Below, piece by piece: positions 14,870 to 22,509 of a stretch of 41,678 nt of DNA. Each line of letters begins with the position of its first letter. The first letter of the stretch is position 1. Origin of the DNA: Candidatus Eisenbacteria bacterium RBG_16_71_46 (lineage in GTDB: Bacteria > Eisenbacteria > RBG-16-71-46); the NCBI GenBank assembly GCA_001780165.1, contig MFFQ01000023.1, positions 69,215-110,892 on the forward strand, in the 5' to 3' direction. A model generated the notes under the pieces. That model was not told the origin of the DNA, searched no databases, and saw only the letters and a list, made by a program, of their open reading frames with translations. The position numbers and the translations under genes are program-made.

Positions 14870-16029
14870 GTGGCCCTCCCCCGGCGCGCGCCGCTCGCGG
14901 GCACGAAACTGGCGAGTCCGAGCACCTCGTCGTAGACCGCCTCGAAGCGCTCGACCACCCGCGGCCACGTGTAGTCCTCGCGCACGCGGCGGGCGCCCTC
15001 CCGGCCCAGCTGGAGCGCGAGATCGGGGCGGCGGTGGAGCGTTTCGAGGGCATCGGCGATCGCGACCGGGTCGCCCGCCGGCACCAGCCACCCGGATTCG
15101 CCGTGGGTCACGACCTCGGGGATCCCCCCCACGGCGCTCGCCACCAGCGGGCGCGCCCGGACGAGCGCCTCGAGCAGCGTGAGCGGAAGACCCTCCCACA
15201 ACGACGGCATCACGATGGCGTCGGCGCAGGCGAGCAACGGTCCGATCTCGTCGACCTGGCCGAGGAAGCGGACACGACCGTCCAGCCCGAGCTCGGCGGC
15301 GCGCGCCTCGAGCGCTGCGCGCCGCGCCCCCTCGCCCGCCAGCGCCATGCGGAAGTCCTGGCCGCGCCGCGCGAGGTCCGCGAGCGCGTCGAGCAGCACC
15401 GCGTGTCCCTTCTGCTCCTCGAGCCGCGCCGCGCACACCCACAGCGGCCGTTGCGGCCCGGCGCCAAGCTCGACGCGCAGGAGCCGCGCGGCCTCGGACT
15501 CCGCGGCGTCCGGCAGGTCCGCCCCGTTGCCGACGACCCGCAGGCGCGCGCGATCGACCCCGTAGTCGCGCACCAGGCTGTCGGCCACCGCGCCGCACAC
15601 CGCGGTCACCGCGTCGGCGCGCGCCAGCTCGCGGCGCTTGAGCGCCCGTTGCGCCGGGGAGTGCGAACGCCCCTCGATGTGCTCGGTGATCACCAGGTGG
15701 GGGATCGCCGCCAGCTCCGCCAACCCGGTGAGGTAACGGTCCGCCGCGGGCCACACGTGGTGGACGTGGAGCAGGCGCGGCCGCGCGCGACGCAGCCGCC
15801 GCCAGGTGTCGAGCAGGCCCCTCCAGTCCCAGCGCGAGTCCACCTCGGGGACGCGGTCCACCGGCACGCCCTTGTCCTCCAGCGCCGCGGCGAGGTCGTT
15901 CACCCCGGGCGACTCCGACAGCCACACGCGCACCTCGAAGCGGTGCCCGGGCAGGCGCGTGGCCAGCTCCCACACCACACGCTCGGTGCCCCCGATCGCG
16001 TGGCCGCTTTCGGCCAGGACGACGCTCAC
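14866..16029 (-). CDS. Glycosyltransferase family 4
   Basis: A 387-residue GT-B enzyme: N-terminal SVVLAESGHAIGGTERVVWE, LLHVHHVWPAAD, HLVITEHIEGRSH, then VVGNGADLPDA, the donor-site LWVCAARLEEQKGHAVLLDAL, and the E-x7-E region PSLWEGLPLTLLEALV. The GTG at 16029 is preferred because it makes a GTGA overlap with the previous stop, as at several other junctions here, has GGAAG upstream, and starts right at the first beta strand; an ATG at 16050 would add seven residues. Substrates unknown. Confidence 0.88.
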   Translation of the reverse strand: MSVVLAESGHAIGGTERVVWELATRLPGHRFEVRVWLSESPGVNDLAAALEDKGVPVDRVPEVDSRWDWRGLLDTWRRLRRARPRLLHVHHVWPAADRYLTGLAELAAIPHLVITEHIEGRSHSPAQRALKRRELARADAVTAVCGAVADSLVRDYGVDRARLRVVGNGADLPDAAESEAARLLRVELGAGPQRPLWVCAARLEEQKGHAVLLDALADLARRGQDFRMALAGEGARRAALEARAAELGLDGRVRFLGQVDEIGPLLACADAIVMPSLWEGLPLTLLEALVRARPLVASAVGGIPEVVTHGESGWLVPAGDPVAIADALETLHRRPDLALQLGREGARRVREDYTWPRVVERFEAVYDEVLGLASFVPASGARRGRAT

Positions 16030-17240
16030 GCGTTCTTCCGGTGTCCGCATACCAGCTCGTAGGCGCGCAGCAGCTCGCCGGCGCTGTACTCCCAGGCCAT
16101 GCGCTCGAGGAAACGCCGGCGGTTGTAGGTTCCCATGCGGTCGCGGCGCTCGGGGTCGTCGAGCAGCTCGGCGATCTTGGTCGCGAGGTCGTCCTCGCGG
16201 TTGGGCTCCGCGTAGAGCGCCCCGGCGGCGGCGGAGAAGCGGTGCTCGCGCAGGTCGTAGGCGACGATCGGACGCCCGACCGCCATGTACTCGAGCACCT
16301 TGTTCATGGTCGAGACGTCGTTGAGCGGGTTGAGCGGATCGGGGCAGACGCACACGTCCGCCGTGGCGAGGATGCGCTCGACCGTTTCGTCCGGAATGCG
16401 TCCGGTGAACTCCACCCAATCCTCGAGCCGAAGCTCGCGCGCGAGCGCGCGCAGGTCATCGAACGAATCGCCCGCACCCACCAGCGTGAAGCAGACGTCG
16501 TGGCGGCCGCGCTCGTGGACCAGCAGATGGGCGGCGCGCAGCAGGTGGTCGACGCCGTCCTGCGGCGCCATCACGCCGAGGTAGGCCACCAGGTGCTGGC
16601 GTCCGCGCCGCAACGAGGCATCCACCGGGCGCACGGTGGCGAAGCGCTCGCGGCTCGGCCCGCTGCGCACCACCCGGACGCGGTCGGGGGCCATCCCGCC
16701 GCGCTCGATCGCCACCTGGCGGTACGATTCGTTGGTCGAGATGACGAGGTCCGCGGTGCGGAATTGCGCCCACTCGAGCAGCCGGAGCGCGCGGTAGAGC
16801 AGGTCGCCCTGCTTCTCGGGACCGAAGCGGGCGACGTAGAGCTCGGGACACAGATCGTGGTGGTCGAACACGTAGCGCTTGCCCAGCAGCTTGTAGAACA
16901 GCCCGATGAGCCAGAAGGTGTCGGGCGGGTTCGCGGCGTGGATGACGTCGAACCCGCGCCGCGCCAGCACCACCAGCGACAGCCGTGCGGTCTGCAGCCA
17001 GCAGTAGGTGAACTCCCAGGCGTAGGACAGGAAGCCGCGCGTCGGGGGGGGCGCGGGGTACCGCCAGATGTGGATGCCGTCGATCACCTCGAACGGCGCC
17101 GCGTAGGACTCGCCCATCGGGCAGATCGCCGACACCTGGTATCCGCCGGCGCGAAGCGCGCCGAGCTCCATCCAGACGCGGCGGTCGAACGGAAGGGGGA
17201 GGTTTTCCGAGAGGTGGAGAATCCTACCACGCGAGGCCAT
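16026..17240 (-). CDS. Glycosyltransferase family 4 (WbuB-like)
   Basis: A 404-residue GT-B enzyme. The N-domain has LPLPFDRRVWMELGALRAGGY and DVIHAANPPDTFWLIGLFYKLLGKRYVFDHHDLCPELY, a pattern common in WbuB-type L-fucosamine or related transferases of polysaccharide loci. The C-domain has VAYLGVMAPQDGVDHLL and VCVCPDPLNPLNDVSTMNKVLEYMAVG with its conserved lysine and glutamate. GGGGAGT lies four bases before the ATG at 17240, which overlaps the dehydrogenase gene by 17 bases. Specificity is not known. Confidence 0.88.
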   Translation of the reverse strand: MASRGRILHLSENLPLPFDRRVWMELGALRAGGYQVSAICPMGESYAAPFEVIDGIHIWRYPAPPPTRGFLSYAWEFTYCWLQTARLSLVVLARRGFDVIHAANPPDTFWLIGLFYKLLGKRYVFDHHDLCPELYVARFGPEKQGDLLYRALRLLEWAQFRTADLVISTNESYRQVAIERGGMAPDRVRVVRSGPSRERFATVRPVDASLRRGRQHLVAYLGVMAPQDGVDHLLRAAHLLVHERGRHDVCFTLVGAGDSFDDLRALARELRLEDWVEFTGRIPDETVERILATADVCVCPDPLNPLNDVSTMNKVLEYMAVGRPIVAYDLREHRFSAAAGALYAEPNREDDLATKIAELLDDPERRDRMGTYNRRRFLERMAWEYSAGELLRAYELVCGHRKNA

Positions 17241-18540
17241 GATACTCCCCGTGGACCAGGCTCGCGCGATCCACGCCGTGGACCAGGTCCACCAGCACCT
17301 GCCCGGGCTGGAGCAGCGCGCCCACCGCGCGATACTCCTTGGAGCGGTTGCCGACGACCACGATCTCGCTCTGCTCCACGACGTCGCGCATCTCCGCGCG
17401 CAGCCGCTCGGGCAGGTAGGACACCTCGTCCTCCACGAAGCGCCGGTTCGCGCCCAGCAGGCGGTCGAGGTCGATGTGGGGATCGTGCAGCAGCACCGAA
17501 TACCCCTTCCCCACCAGCGTGCCCACGACGCGCAGGATCGGGCTCTCGCGCAGGTCGTCGGTCCCGGCCTTGAACGAGAGGCCGAGTACTCCCACGCGTC
17601 GCCGGCGCAGCCGCTCGATGAGGTGAATGGCCTCGTCGACGTGCTGCTGGTTGGAGCGCATCACGGCCGCGATCACCGGGAGATCCAGGCCGTGCGCCCG
17701 TCCCCGGGAGTTCAGCGCGCGGAGGTCCTTGGGCAGGCAGGAGCCGCCGAAGGCGAAGCCGGGCATCAGGTAGTTGCGGCCGAGGTTGAGGCGGGTGTCG
17801 CGGCAGAACAGCTCCATCACTTCGTAGCTGTCGATTCGCTCGCGCTTGCACAGGCGTCCGATTTCGTTGGCGAACGAGACCTTGAGCGCGTGGAAGGTGT
17901 TGTTGACGTACTTGAGCATCTCGGCGCTGCGGATCGAGGTGACCACGATCTCGCCTCCGATGCCGTCGTAGAGGCGGCGCACGGCGTCCGCACCGCGCGG
18001 CTCGGCGGCCCCGATCACGGTGATCTCGGCGCCGAAGAAGTCCCCGACCGCGGTGCCCTCACGCAGGAACTCGGGATTGTAGGCCACCCCGAAATCGCTC
18101 CCCGCCGAGCGACCGGAGGCGCGCTCGAGCACCGGCTGCAACTCGCCCTCGACGCTGCCCGGGAGCATCGTGCTGCGCATGACGACGGTGGTGTAGACGC
18201 CCGAATGGGGCAGTCCCGCGCCCACCTCGGCCGCGGCGCGCTTGACGTGCTCGAGGTTGAGGCTTCCATCCTCGGCGCTCGGGGTGCCGACACACAGCAG
18301 CACGATATCGGCGCCAGGCATGGCCTCGGCGATGCGCGTGGTGGCCCGCAGTCGACCGGCGCGCCGGCCCTCGGCGATCAATTCGGCGAGCCCGTTCTCG
18401 ACGATCGGGCTCTCCCCGCGTTCGATGCAGGACACCTTGAACTCGCTGGTGTCCACGCCCACGATCTGGTGGCCGCGGCTCGCCAGACACGCCGAGCACA
18501 CGGTTCCCACGTAGCCGAGTCCAACCACCACCACGCGCAT
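17224..18540 (-). CDS. algD: GDP-mannose 6-dehydrogenase (AlgD type)
   Basis: Oxidises a nucleotide sugar's C6 hydroxyl to a carboxylate with two NAD+; AlgD acts on GDP-mannose to give GDP-mannuronate. The 438-residue protein has the NAD motif GLGYVG (7-12), YNPEFLREGTA (154-164), EMLKYVNNTFHALKVSFANE with Lys210 and Asn214, and GFAFGGSCLPKDLRAL with the catalytic Cys268, which is also the residue number of the catalytic cysteine in Pseudomonas AlgD. UDP-glucose dehydrogenases usually read FGGSCFPKD, so GDP-mannose is the better guess, supported by manC nearby. AGGAG lies six bases before the ATG. No alginate polymerase genes are present, so the uronate probably enters a heteropolysaccharide. 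Confidence 0.83.
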   Translation of the reverse strand: MRVVVVGLGYVGTVCSACLASRGHQIVGVDTSEFKVSCIERGESPIVENGLAELIAEGRRAGRLRATTRIAEAMPGADIVLLCVGTPSAEDGSLNLEHVKRAAAEVGAGLPHSGVYTTVVMRSTMLPGSVEGELQPVLERASGRSAGSDFGVAYNPEFLREGTAVGDFFGAEITVIGAAEPRGADAVRRLYDGIGGEIVVTSIRSAEMLKYVNNTFHALKVSFANEIGRLCKRERIDSYEVMELFCRDTRLNLGRNYLMPGFAFGGSCLPKDLRALNSRGRAHGLDLPVIAAVMRSNQQHVDEAIHLIERLRRRRVGVLGLSFKAGTDDLRESPILRVVGTLVGKGYSVLLHDPHIDLDRLLGANRRFVEDEVSYLPERLRAEMRDVVEQSEIVVVGNRSKEYRAVGALLQPGQVLVDLVHGVDRASLVHGEYHGLAW

Positions 18541-18589
18541 GTCGACTCCTTGCGGTCCGGCGCCCGCGGGCCCCGGCCGGTGTTCGGGT

Positions 18590-20173
18590 TCAGGGTCCTC
18601 GGCGGACCCCCGAGGCCGGCTTCAGATCAGACTCCGTCACATGCCACCAGGTCACGCCCTGGCGGGCGTGCGCCGTCGCGCCCGGATGGCGCCGCGCCAT
18701 CGCGCGCACGAATGCTCCGCGCGGATCGAGGTCCTCGGGGCGGCTCATCACCACCCACACGCCGCGCGTCCCGGACATCGCCTCGTCGAGCTTGTCTTCC
18801 AGCCGCGCCGAGTCGGCGGCGAAGCCGAGCCAGAAGCTCCGCACCGGCAGCGATCCCCGATAGTAGTAGAACATGAGGTCGGCCGTATTGGCGGCGAGAA
18901 TCAGCTCCCCCGGCCGGGCCTCGGCCACGATGCGCGCGGCCACCGTACGGTAGTCCTCCCTGGCGTAGCGGGGCGAGACGTAATGCTGCACCAGTGACAC
19001 CGACCACAACGCCCCGACCGCCAGCCCCGCCACCCAGCGGCCCCGCGGGCGCAGGTCGGCGAAGGCGGCGGCCAGCAGCAGGATGAACCCCGGTGCCGCG
19101 ACCGCCAGATAACGCGGGTGAAAGACCTTGAAATTGTGCAAGGCCATGTAACTCACGAGCAGCGCCGGCGCCAACAGCCAGAGCAGGCCGTCGCCGAGGC
19201 GGCGCCGCCGCGCGAGCGCGCGCAGGCCGAGCGCGACGAGCGCACCGAAGACCAGGGCGGTGACGGCGAGCTCCCCCGCGTGACGCGCCACCGGGCGGAG
19301 CGAGGGATCCGCGCGCAGCTCGCGCAGCGAGGGCCCGAGGGTGTATCCAACCGAGAAGGCGTGCGCCGCGAACGGAACGCCCGCGAGGTGGAACGTGTTC
19401 GGCCCGCGCAGCGGGGGCTCGTCCGCCCTCGCCTCGCGCGCCGGGCGCAGCCGGCTCCAGTCCAGCACGCGCGTCGCCTGCACCAGCCAGGGCGTCATCA
19501 CCAGCACCAGAATCGCCGCGGCCAGACCGGCCTCGGCCAGCCGCCGCCGCGCCGAGACCGGACGGGTGAACCACCACTTGAGCTGGAGCGGCGCGATCAG
19601 GGCGAAGGAGAAGTTGGACAGCAGCCCGGCGGCGGTCGCCGCCAGGAACCCGGCGAGGCGGCCGGCGGAGAAGCGCTCGCGCAGCCGCAGCAGGGCGAGC
19701 AGGGAAAGGCAGGCGCACAGCATGAGCAGCGAGTAATTGCGTGCCTCCTGCGAGTACCAGACCAGGAACGGCGAGCACGCCGCCAGCCATGCCGCGGGAA
19801 TCACGGTCTCGCGGCCGACCCAGCGGGCGCCCAGCCACGCGACCACCGGCACCAGCGCCACGCCGAAGACGGCCGAGGGTAGCCTCAGCGCCCACTCCGA
19901 CTCCCCGACCCACCCGCACCAGGTGTGCAGGATCACGCTCAGCAACGGGCCGTGCATGTTCTCAACCAGGCGCGGCCAGCCGAGCGGGGAGCCGATGTCG
20001 GCGCTGCGCCACGTGAACACCTCGTCGATCCAGAGATTCTGCGCCCCGAGCCGGAAAAAGCGCAGAAGCGCCGCCGCCAGCAGGGCGGCGGCGAGGTTCA
20101 GGACGAGGGCCGAATCGGCGGCGGGGGTGGGAGACGACGAAGCTGGAATCGGCCGGGCGCGTGAGGGATTCAA
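18590..20173 (-). CDS. GT39/ArnT-like integral membrane glycosyltransferase
   Basis: A roughly 527-residue protein with about 10-12 membrane segments and a C-terminal soluble tail. The first loop has FFRLGAQNLWIDEVFTWRS with the acidic WIDE motif typical of GT-C enzymes that use polyprenyl-phosphate sugars. VWYSQEARNYSLLMLCACLS and HNFKVFHPRYLAVAAPGF are other family-like segments. The start is uncertain: no ATG or GTG lies between the previous stop and the first membrane helix; a TTG at 20173 with GAGG upstream is chosen, while an ATG at 20302 would overlap the previous gene by 109 bases. It would act on the periplasmic side. Confidence 0.8.
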   Translation of the reverse strand: MNPSRARPIPASSSPTPAADSALVLNLAAALLAAALLRFFRLGAQNLWIDEVFTWRSADIGSPLGWPRLVENMHGPLLSVILHTWCGWVGESEWALRLPSAVFGVALVPVVAWLGARWVGRETVIPAAWLAACSPFLVWYSQEARNYSLLMLCACLSLLALLRLRERFSAGRLAGFLAATAAGLLSNFSFALIAPLQLKWWFTRPVSARRRLAEAGLAAAILVLVMTPWLVQATRVLDWSRLRPAREARADEPPLRGPNTFHLAGVPFAAHAFSVGYTLGPSLRELRADPSLRPVARHAGELAVTALVFGALVALGLRALARRRRLGDGLLWLLAPALLVSYMALHNFKVFHPRYLAVAAPGFILLLAAAFADLRPRGRWVAGLAVGALWSVSLVQHYVSPRYAREDYRTVAARIVAEARPGELILAANTADLMFYYYRGSLPVRSFWLGFAADSARLEDKLDEAMSGTRGVWVVMSRPEDLDPRGAFVRAMARRHPGATAHARQGVTWWHVTESDLKPASGVRRGP

Positions 20174-20193
20174 TGGCCTCGCATGCGCTGCCG

Positions 20194-21117
20194 TCAGTAG
20201 GCACCCTCCCGGGAGAGCACCGCGGGGATCGTGCGGCAGAGGATCTTGAGGTCCAACCCGAGCGACTGGTGCTTGATGTACTCGAGGTCGAGCCGCATCC
20301 ACTCATCGAAGCCGATCCGGCTGCGCCCGCTGATCTGCCACAGACAGGTGAGCCCGGGCCGCACCGAGAGCCGCCGGAGCTGCCACGGCTCGTACTGCGC
20401 CACTTCCTCGGGAATCGGAGGACGCGGGCCGACCAGGCTCATCTCGCCGCGCAACACGTTCCAGAACTGCGGAATCTCGTCGATGCTGGAGCGTCGCAGG
20501 AACCGTCCGACGCGCGTCACGCGCGGGTCGTTGCTGATCTTGAAGACCGGCCCGTCACACTCGTTGAGGTGGGAGAGATGGTGCCGGTGGCGGTCGGCCC
20601 CATTCACCATCGAGCGCAGCTTCAGGAAGGTGAACTCCCGGCCGTCGCGACCGATCCGGGTGGAGCGGTAGAGGACGGGCCCGCGCGACTCGAGCTTGAT
20701 GAGGATCGCCGCGAACAGCAGCAGCGGGCTCGCGAGCAGCAGCGCGATGGCAGCGCCGGCGACGTCGATCACGCGCTTGCCGATCCGGAGGTAAATCCCC
20801 TCTACCGGGGCCGCGCCGGCATGGGGAAACGCACTCGCGAAGCCCTCGGCTCCGGACGCGGGGGCAACGCCGGGAAGCGACGGCCATGCGGCCACCGCCT
20901 CGCCGTTGCCGTTCGTGTATCGGAATTCGGTCACCATCGCCGGCGGATGCGTCATCTCGTGGGGCGTGGTGACGGTCCAGGTCGCATGCACGCCGGCGGC
21001 GCCCGCCACGTGGCGTCTCTCGAGGTGAGTGCAGCTCACAGGATCTCCGCTCACCACGGGAGTGTCGGTGACTCGTGCGGTCGCATCGGTCTGGGTCGCG
21101 AGGATGTCGGGCTCCAT
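20194..21117 (-). CDS. Polyprenyl-phosphate glycosyl-1-phosphate transferase (bacterial sugar transferase)
   Basis: Starts repeat-unit synthesis by moving a sugar 1-phosphate to undecaprenyl phosphate at the cytoplasmic membrane face. The 307-residue form has a polar, unconserved N-terminus of about 110 residues, then KRVIDVAGAAIALLLASPLLLF (re-entrant helix, about 115-136), YRSTRIGRDGREFTFLKLRSM, SNDPRVTRVGRFLRRSSIDEIPQFWNVLRGEMSLVGPRPP region with the catalytic Asp-Glu pair (213-214), and RPGLTCLWQISGRS. The four-helix N-domain of WcaJ-type enzymes is absent, so it is the short type. The ATG at 21117 is preferred; ATG at 20937 is an alternative, since the N-terminus is not conserved. It heads block A behind a long leader. 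Confidence 0.9.
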   Translation of the reverse strand: MEPDILATQTDATARVTDTPVVSGDPVSCTHLERRHVAGAAGVHATWTVTTPHEMTHPPAMVTEFRYTNGNGEAVAAWPSLPGVAPASGAEGFASAFPHAGAAPVEGIYLRIGKRVIDVAGAAIALLLASPLLLFAAILIKLESRGPVLYRSTRIGRDGREFTFLKLRSMVNGADRHRHHLSHLNECDGPVFKISNDPRVTRVGRFLRRSSIDEIPQFWNVLRGEMSLVGPRPPIPEEVAQYEPWQLRRLSVRPGLTCLWQISGRSRIGFDEWMRLDLEYIKHQSLGLDLKILCRTIPAVLSREGAY

Positions 21118-21145
21118 GATGCCGCTCTCTTGTTGTGCCGCCCGC

Positions 21146-21178
21146 AAGAAAACCGAGGGAGACAATCGTCCCCTCGGT
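21146..21178 (-). promoter_or_regulatory. Terminator-like hairpin in the block A leader (candidate attenuator)
   Basis: On the minus strand, arms at 21178-21171 and 21159-21152 (ACCGAGGG/CCCTCGGT) form eight pairs, extended after one bulged base by GAC/GTC around a four-base loop. TTTTCTT follows at once (21152-21146). This is the layout of an intrinsic terminator, placed 28 bases before the start codon of the initiating transferase gene and on its strand. Two more copies of CCGAGG lie upstream in the leader (21191-21186 and 21266-21261) and could pair with the terminator's 3' arm instead. Confidence 0.6.
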
Positions 21179-21271
21179 CTAAAATCCTCGGCTGAACCGG
21201 CTGAACCGGGTCCGGTACGTGCTGAGTACGAGCGACGGGGGATACAGCAAGCTGTCAGATCCTCGGATGCA

Positions 21272-21293
21272 CTTCCCGGCGGCTGCCGGGAAG
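21272..21293. repeat. Perfect 9-base-pair hairpin in the leader
   Basis: CTTCCCGGC (21272-21280) and GCCGGGAAG (21285-21293) with a four-base loop. It would form in the middle of the block A leader RNA. No T-tract follows, so it is not itself a terminator. Confidence 0.7.
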
Positions 21294-21418
21294 CCGGGAT
21301 GTTTCGCAACAACCCGGTTCTGTTGGCTCGCGCCTAAACTACGAACCCAGTTATCAATGCGTCCTCTAGGAGCCTCCTGTGAGATTGGGATCCTCGCGTC
21401 TCACCGACGACACCCACT

Positions 21419-21448
21419 AGACTATCAAGTCCCTGACACCTTCATCAA
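21419..21448 (-). promoter_or_regulatory. Candidate promoter of block A
   Basis: Minus strand TTGATG (21448-21443), 18 bases, TAGTCT (21424-21419). It shares the 18-base spacing and TAG-type -10 with other candidates here. Initiation near 21412 would give a leader of about 295 bases. The match is modest and the same bases read TAGACT on the other strand. Confidence 0.4.
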
Positions 21449-21689
21449 GCGCGAAACGACAGTCCATCCCTGGGCGGCCGAGCCGGGTCGTGCGAATCGC
21501 CCGGTTCCGTCCCCCTCGCCCCTGGCGGAAGCGCCGCACTGGGGGCCCTCCCAGGCCGCCGCGGGCGGCCCGGGAGGGCGCCGGGAACCCTCAAAGGGGA
21601 TTTTTTCCGGCCGGGGGCTTCATCGTCCCCCCGGGTTCGGCTACCATCGGCGCCCACGCCGCCAATCCCCTGAACCCGGGAGGTCCAGT

Positions 21690-22478
21690 CTGGCTACGAT
21701 TTGGCTCGCCCTGCCCGCATTCAACGAGGAACGCTCGTTGCCGCCCCTGCTCGAGCGCTGCGTGCCGGTCGCTCGTGCCCTCGAAGCCGGCGGGGGACGG
21801 TTGGCGGTCATCGTCGTCGACGACGGGAGCACCGACGGGACGGTTGCCGCGGCACAGGGGTTCGCCGGGCGCGTCGCGCTCGAGGTGGTGCCGCACGGGG
21901 TGAACCGGAACCTGGGCGCGGCGCTTCGTACCGGCCTCACGACGGCGCTCGCGCGTGCCGCCGATGGCGACGCGGTCGCCACCATGGATGCCGACAACAC
22001 CCACGATCCCGCCCTGCTCCAGGCGATGTGGGAGCGGCTCGAGCGCGCGCCGGCGGACGTGGTCATCGCTTCCCGGTACGCTCCGGGAGGTCGCGAAGTG
22101 GGCCTCACGGCGCTGCGCCGCGTGCTGTCGCGGGGCGCGAGCTTCCTGCTGTCATGGGTGGCCCCGGTGCGGGGAGCGCGAGACTACACCTGCGGCTTCA
22201 GGCTCTATCGCGCGAGCCTGCTGCGCCGCGCCGCCGCGGCCTGGGGCGACCGGTTGATCGAGGAGGCGGGCTTCACCTGCATGGCCGAGGTGCTCCTCAA
22301 GCTCGGGCGCGGCGGGGCGCGGGTGGCCGAGGTCCCGCTCGTGCTGCGCTACGACCTCAAACAGGGCGCGAGCAAGATGAAGGTCCTGCGGACGATCGCG
22401 CGCTACTTCGCGATGGCCAGGCGCATCCGCACCCGTCCCCTCCCGCGCCTCGACGATCGCCCCGCGGGGCCGGGGTAG
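21690..22478 (+). CDS. Glycosyltransferase family 2 (polyprenyl-phosphate sugar synthase-like)
   Basis: A 262-residue GT-A enzyme: WLALPAFNEERSLPPLLE, VIVVDDGSTDGT, NLGAALRTGLTTAL, ATMDADNTHDPALL with the metal-binding D-x-D, ASRYAPGGREVGL, and YTCGFRLYRASLL. The layout resembles dolichol-phosphate-mannose synthase-like enzymes, which could load the polyprenyl carriers used by the GT39-like proteins. No ATG, GTG or TTG lies near the family's N-terminus. A CTG at 21690 follows GGGAGG by six bases and is taken as the start. It stands alone on the plus strand and converges with block C. Confidence 0.85.
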   Translation: MATIWLALPAFNEERSLPPLLERCVPVARALEAGGGRLAVIVVDDGSTDGTVAAAQGFAGRVALEVVPHGVNRNLGAALRTGLTTALARAADGDAVATMDADNTHDPALLQAMWERLERAPADVVIASRYAPGGREVGLTALRRVLSRGASFLLSWVAPVRGARDYTCGFRLYRASLLRRAAAAWGDRLIEEAGFTCMAEVLLKLGRGGARVAEVPLVLRYDLKQGASKMKVLRTIARYFAMARRIRTRPLPRLDDRPAGPG

Positions 22479-22509
22479 GCTCCGTTCGCAAACGCCCGCG
22501 GGCAAGGCG

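Larger units (their letters stand above)
21118..21689. other. Divergent intergenic region with structured leader, no gene seen
   Basis: 572 bases between the block A transferase and the plus-strand GT2 gene, visibly less GC-rich than the genes around it. Besides the attenuator-like hairpin and the promoter candidate it contains a 9-base tandem duplication (GGCTGAACC at 21190-21198 and 21199-21207), a perfect 9-pair hairpin at 21272-21293, a small palindrome ACAGCAAGCTGT at 21244-21255, and a T6 run near 21601. Open frames crossing it have no protein-like features. Confidence 0.7.

Noticed and set aside
17224-18540. UDP-glucose 6-dehydrogenase
   Set aside because: Possible, but the FAFGGSCLPKD segment and the residue numbers fit the GDP-mannose type better, and manC is nearby.
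21219-21689. Long N-terminal extension of the GT2 gene from an ATG at 21219
   Set aside because: About 157 residues with no domain, overlapping the block A leader structures; the family starts at the CTG.
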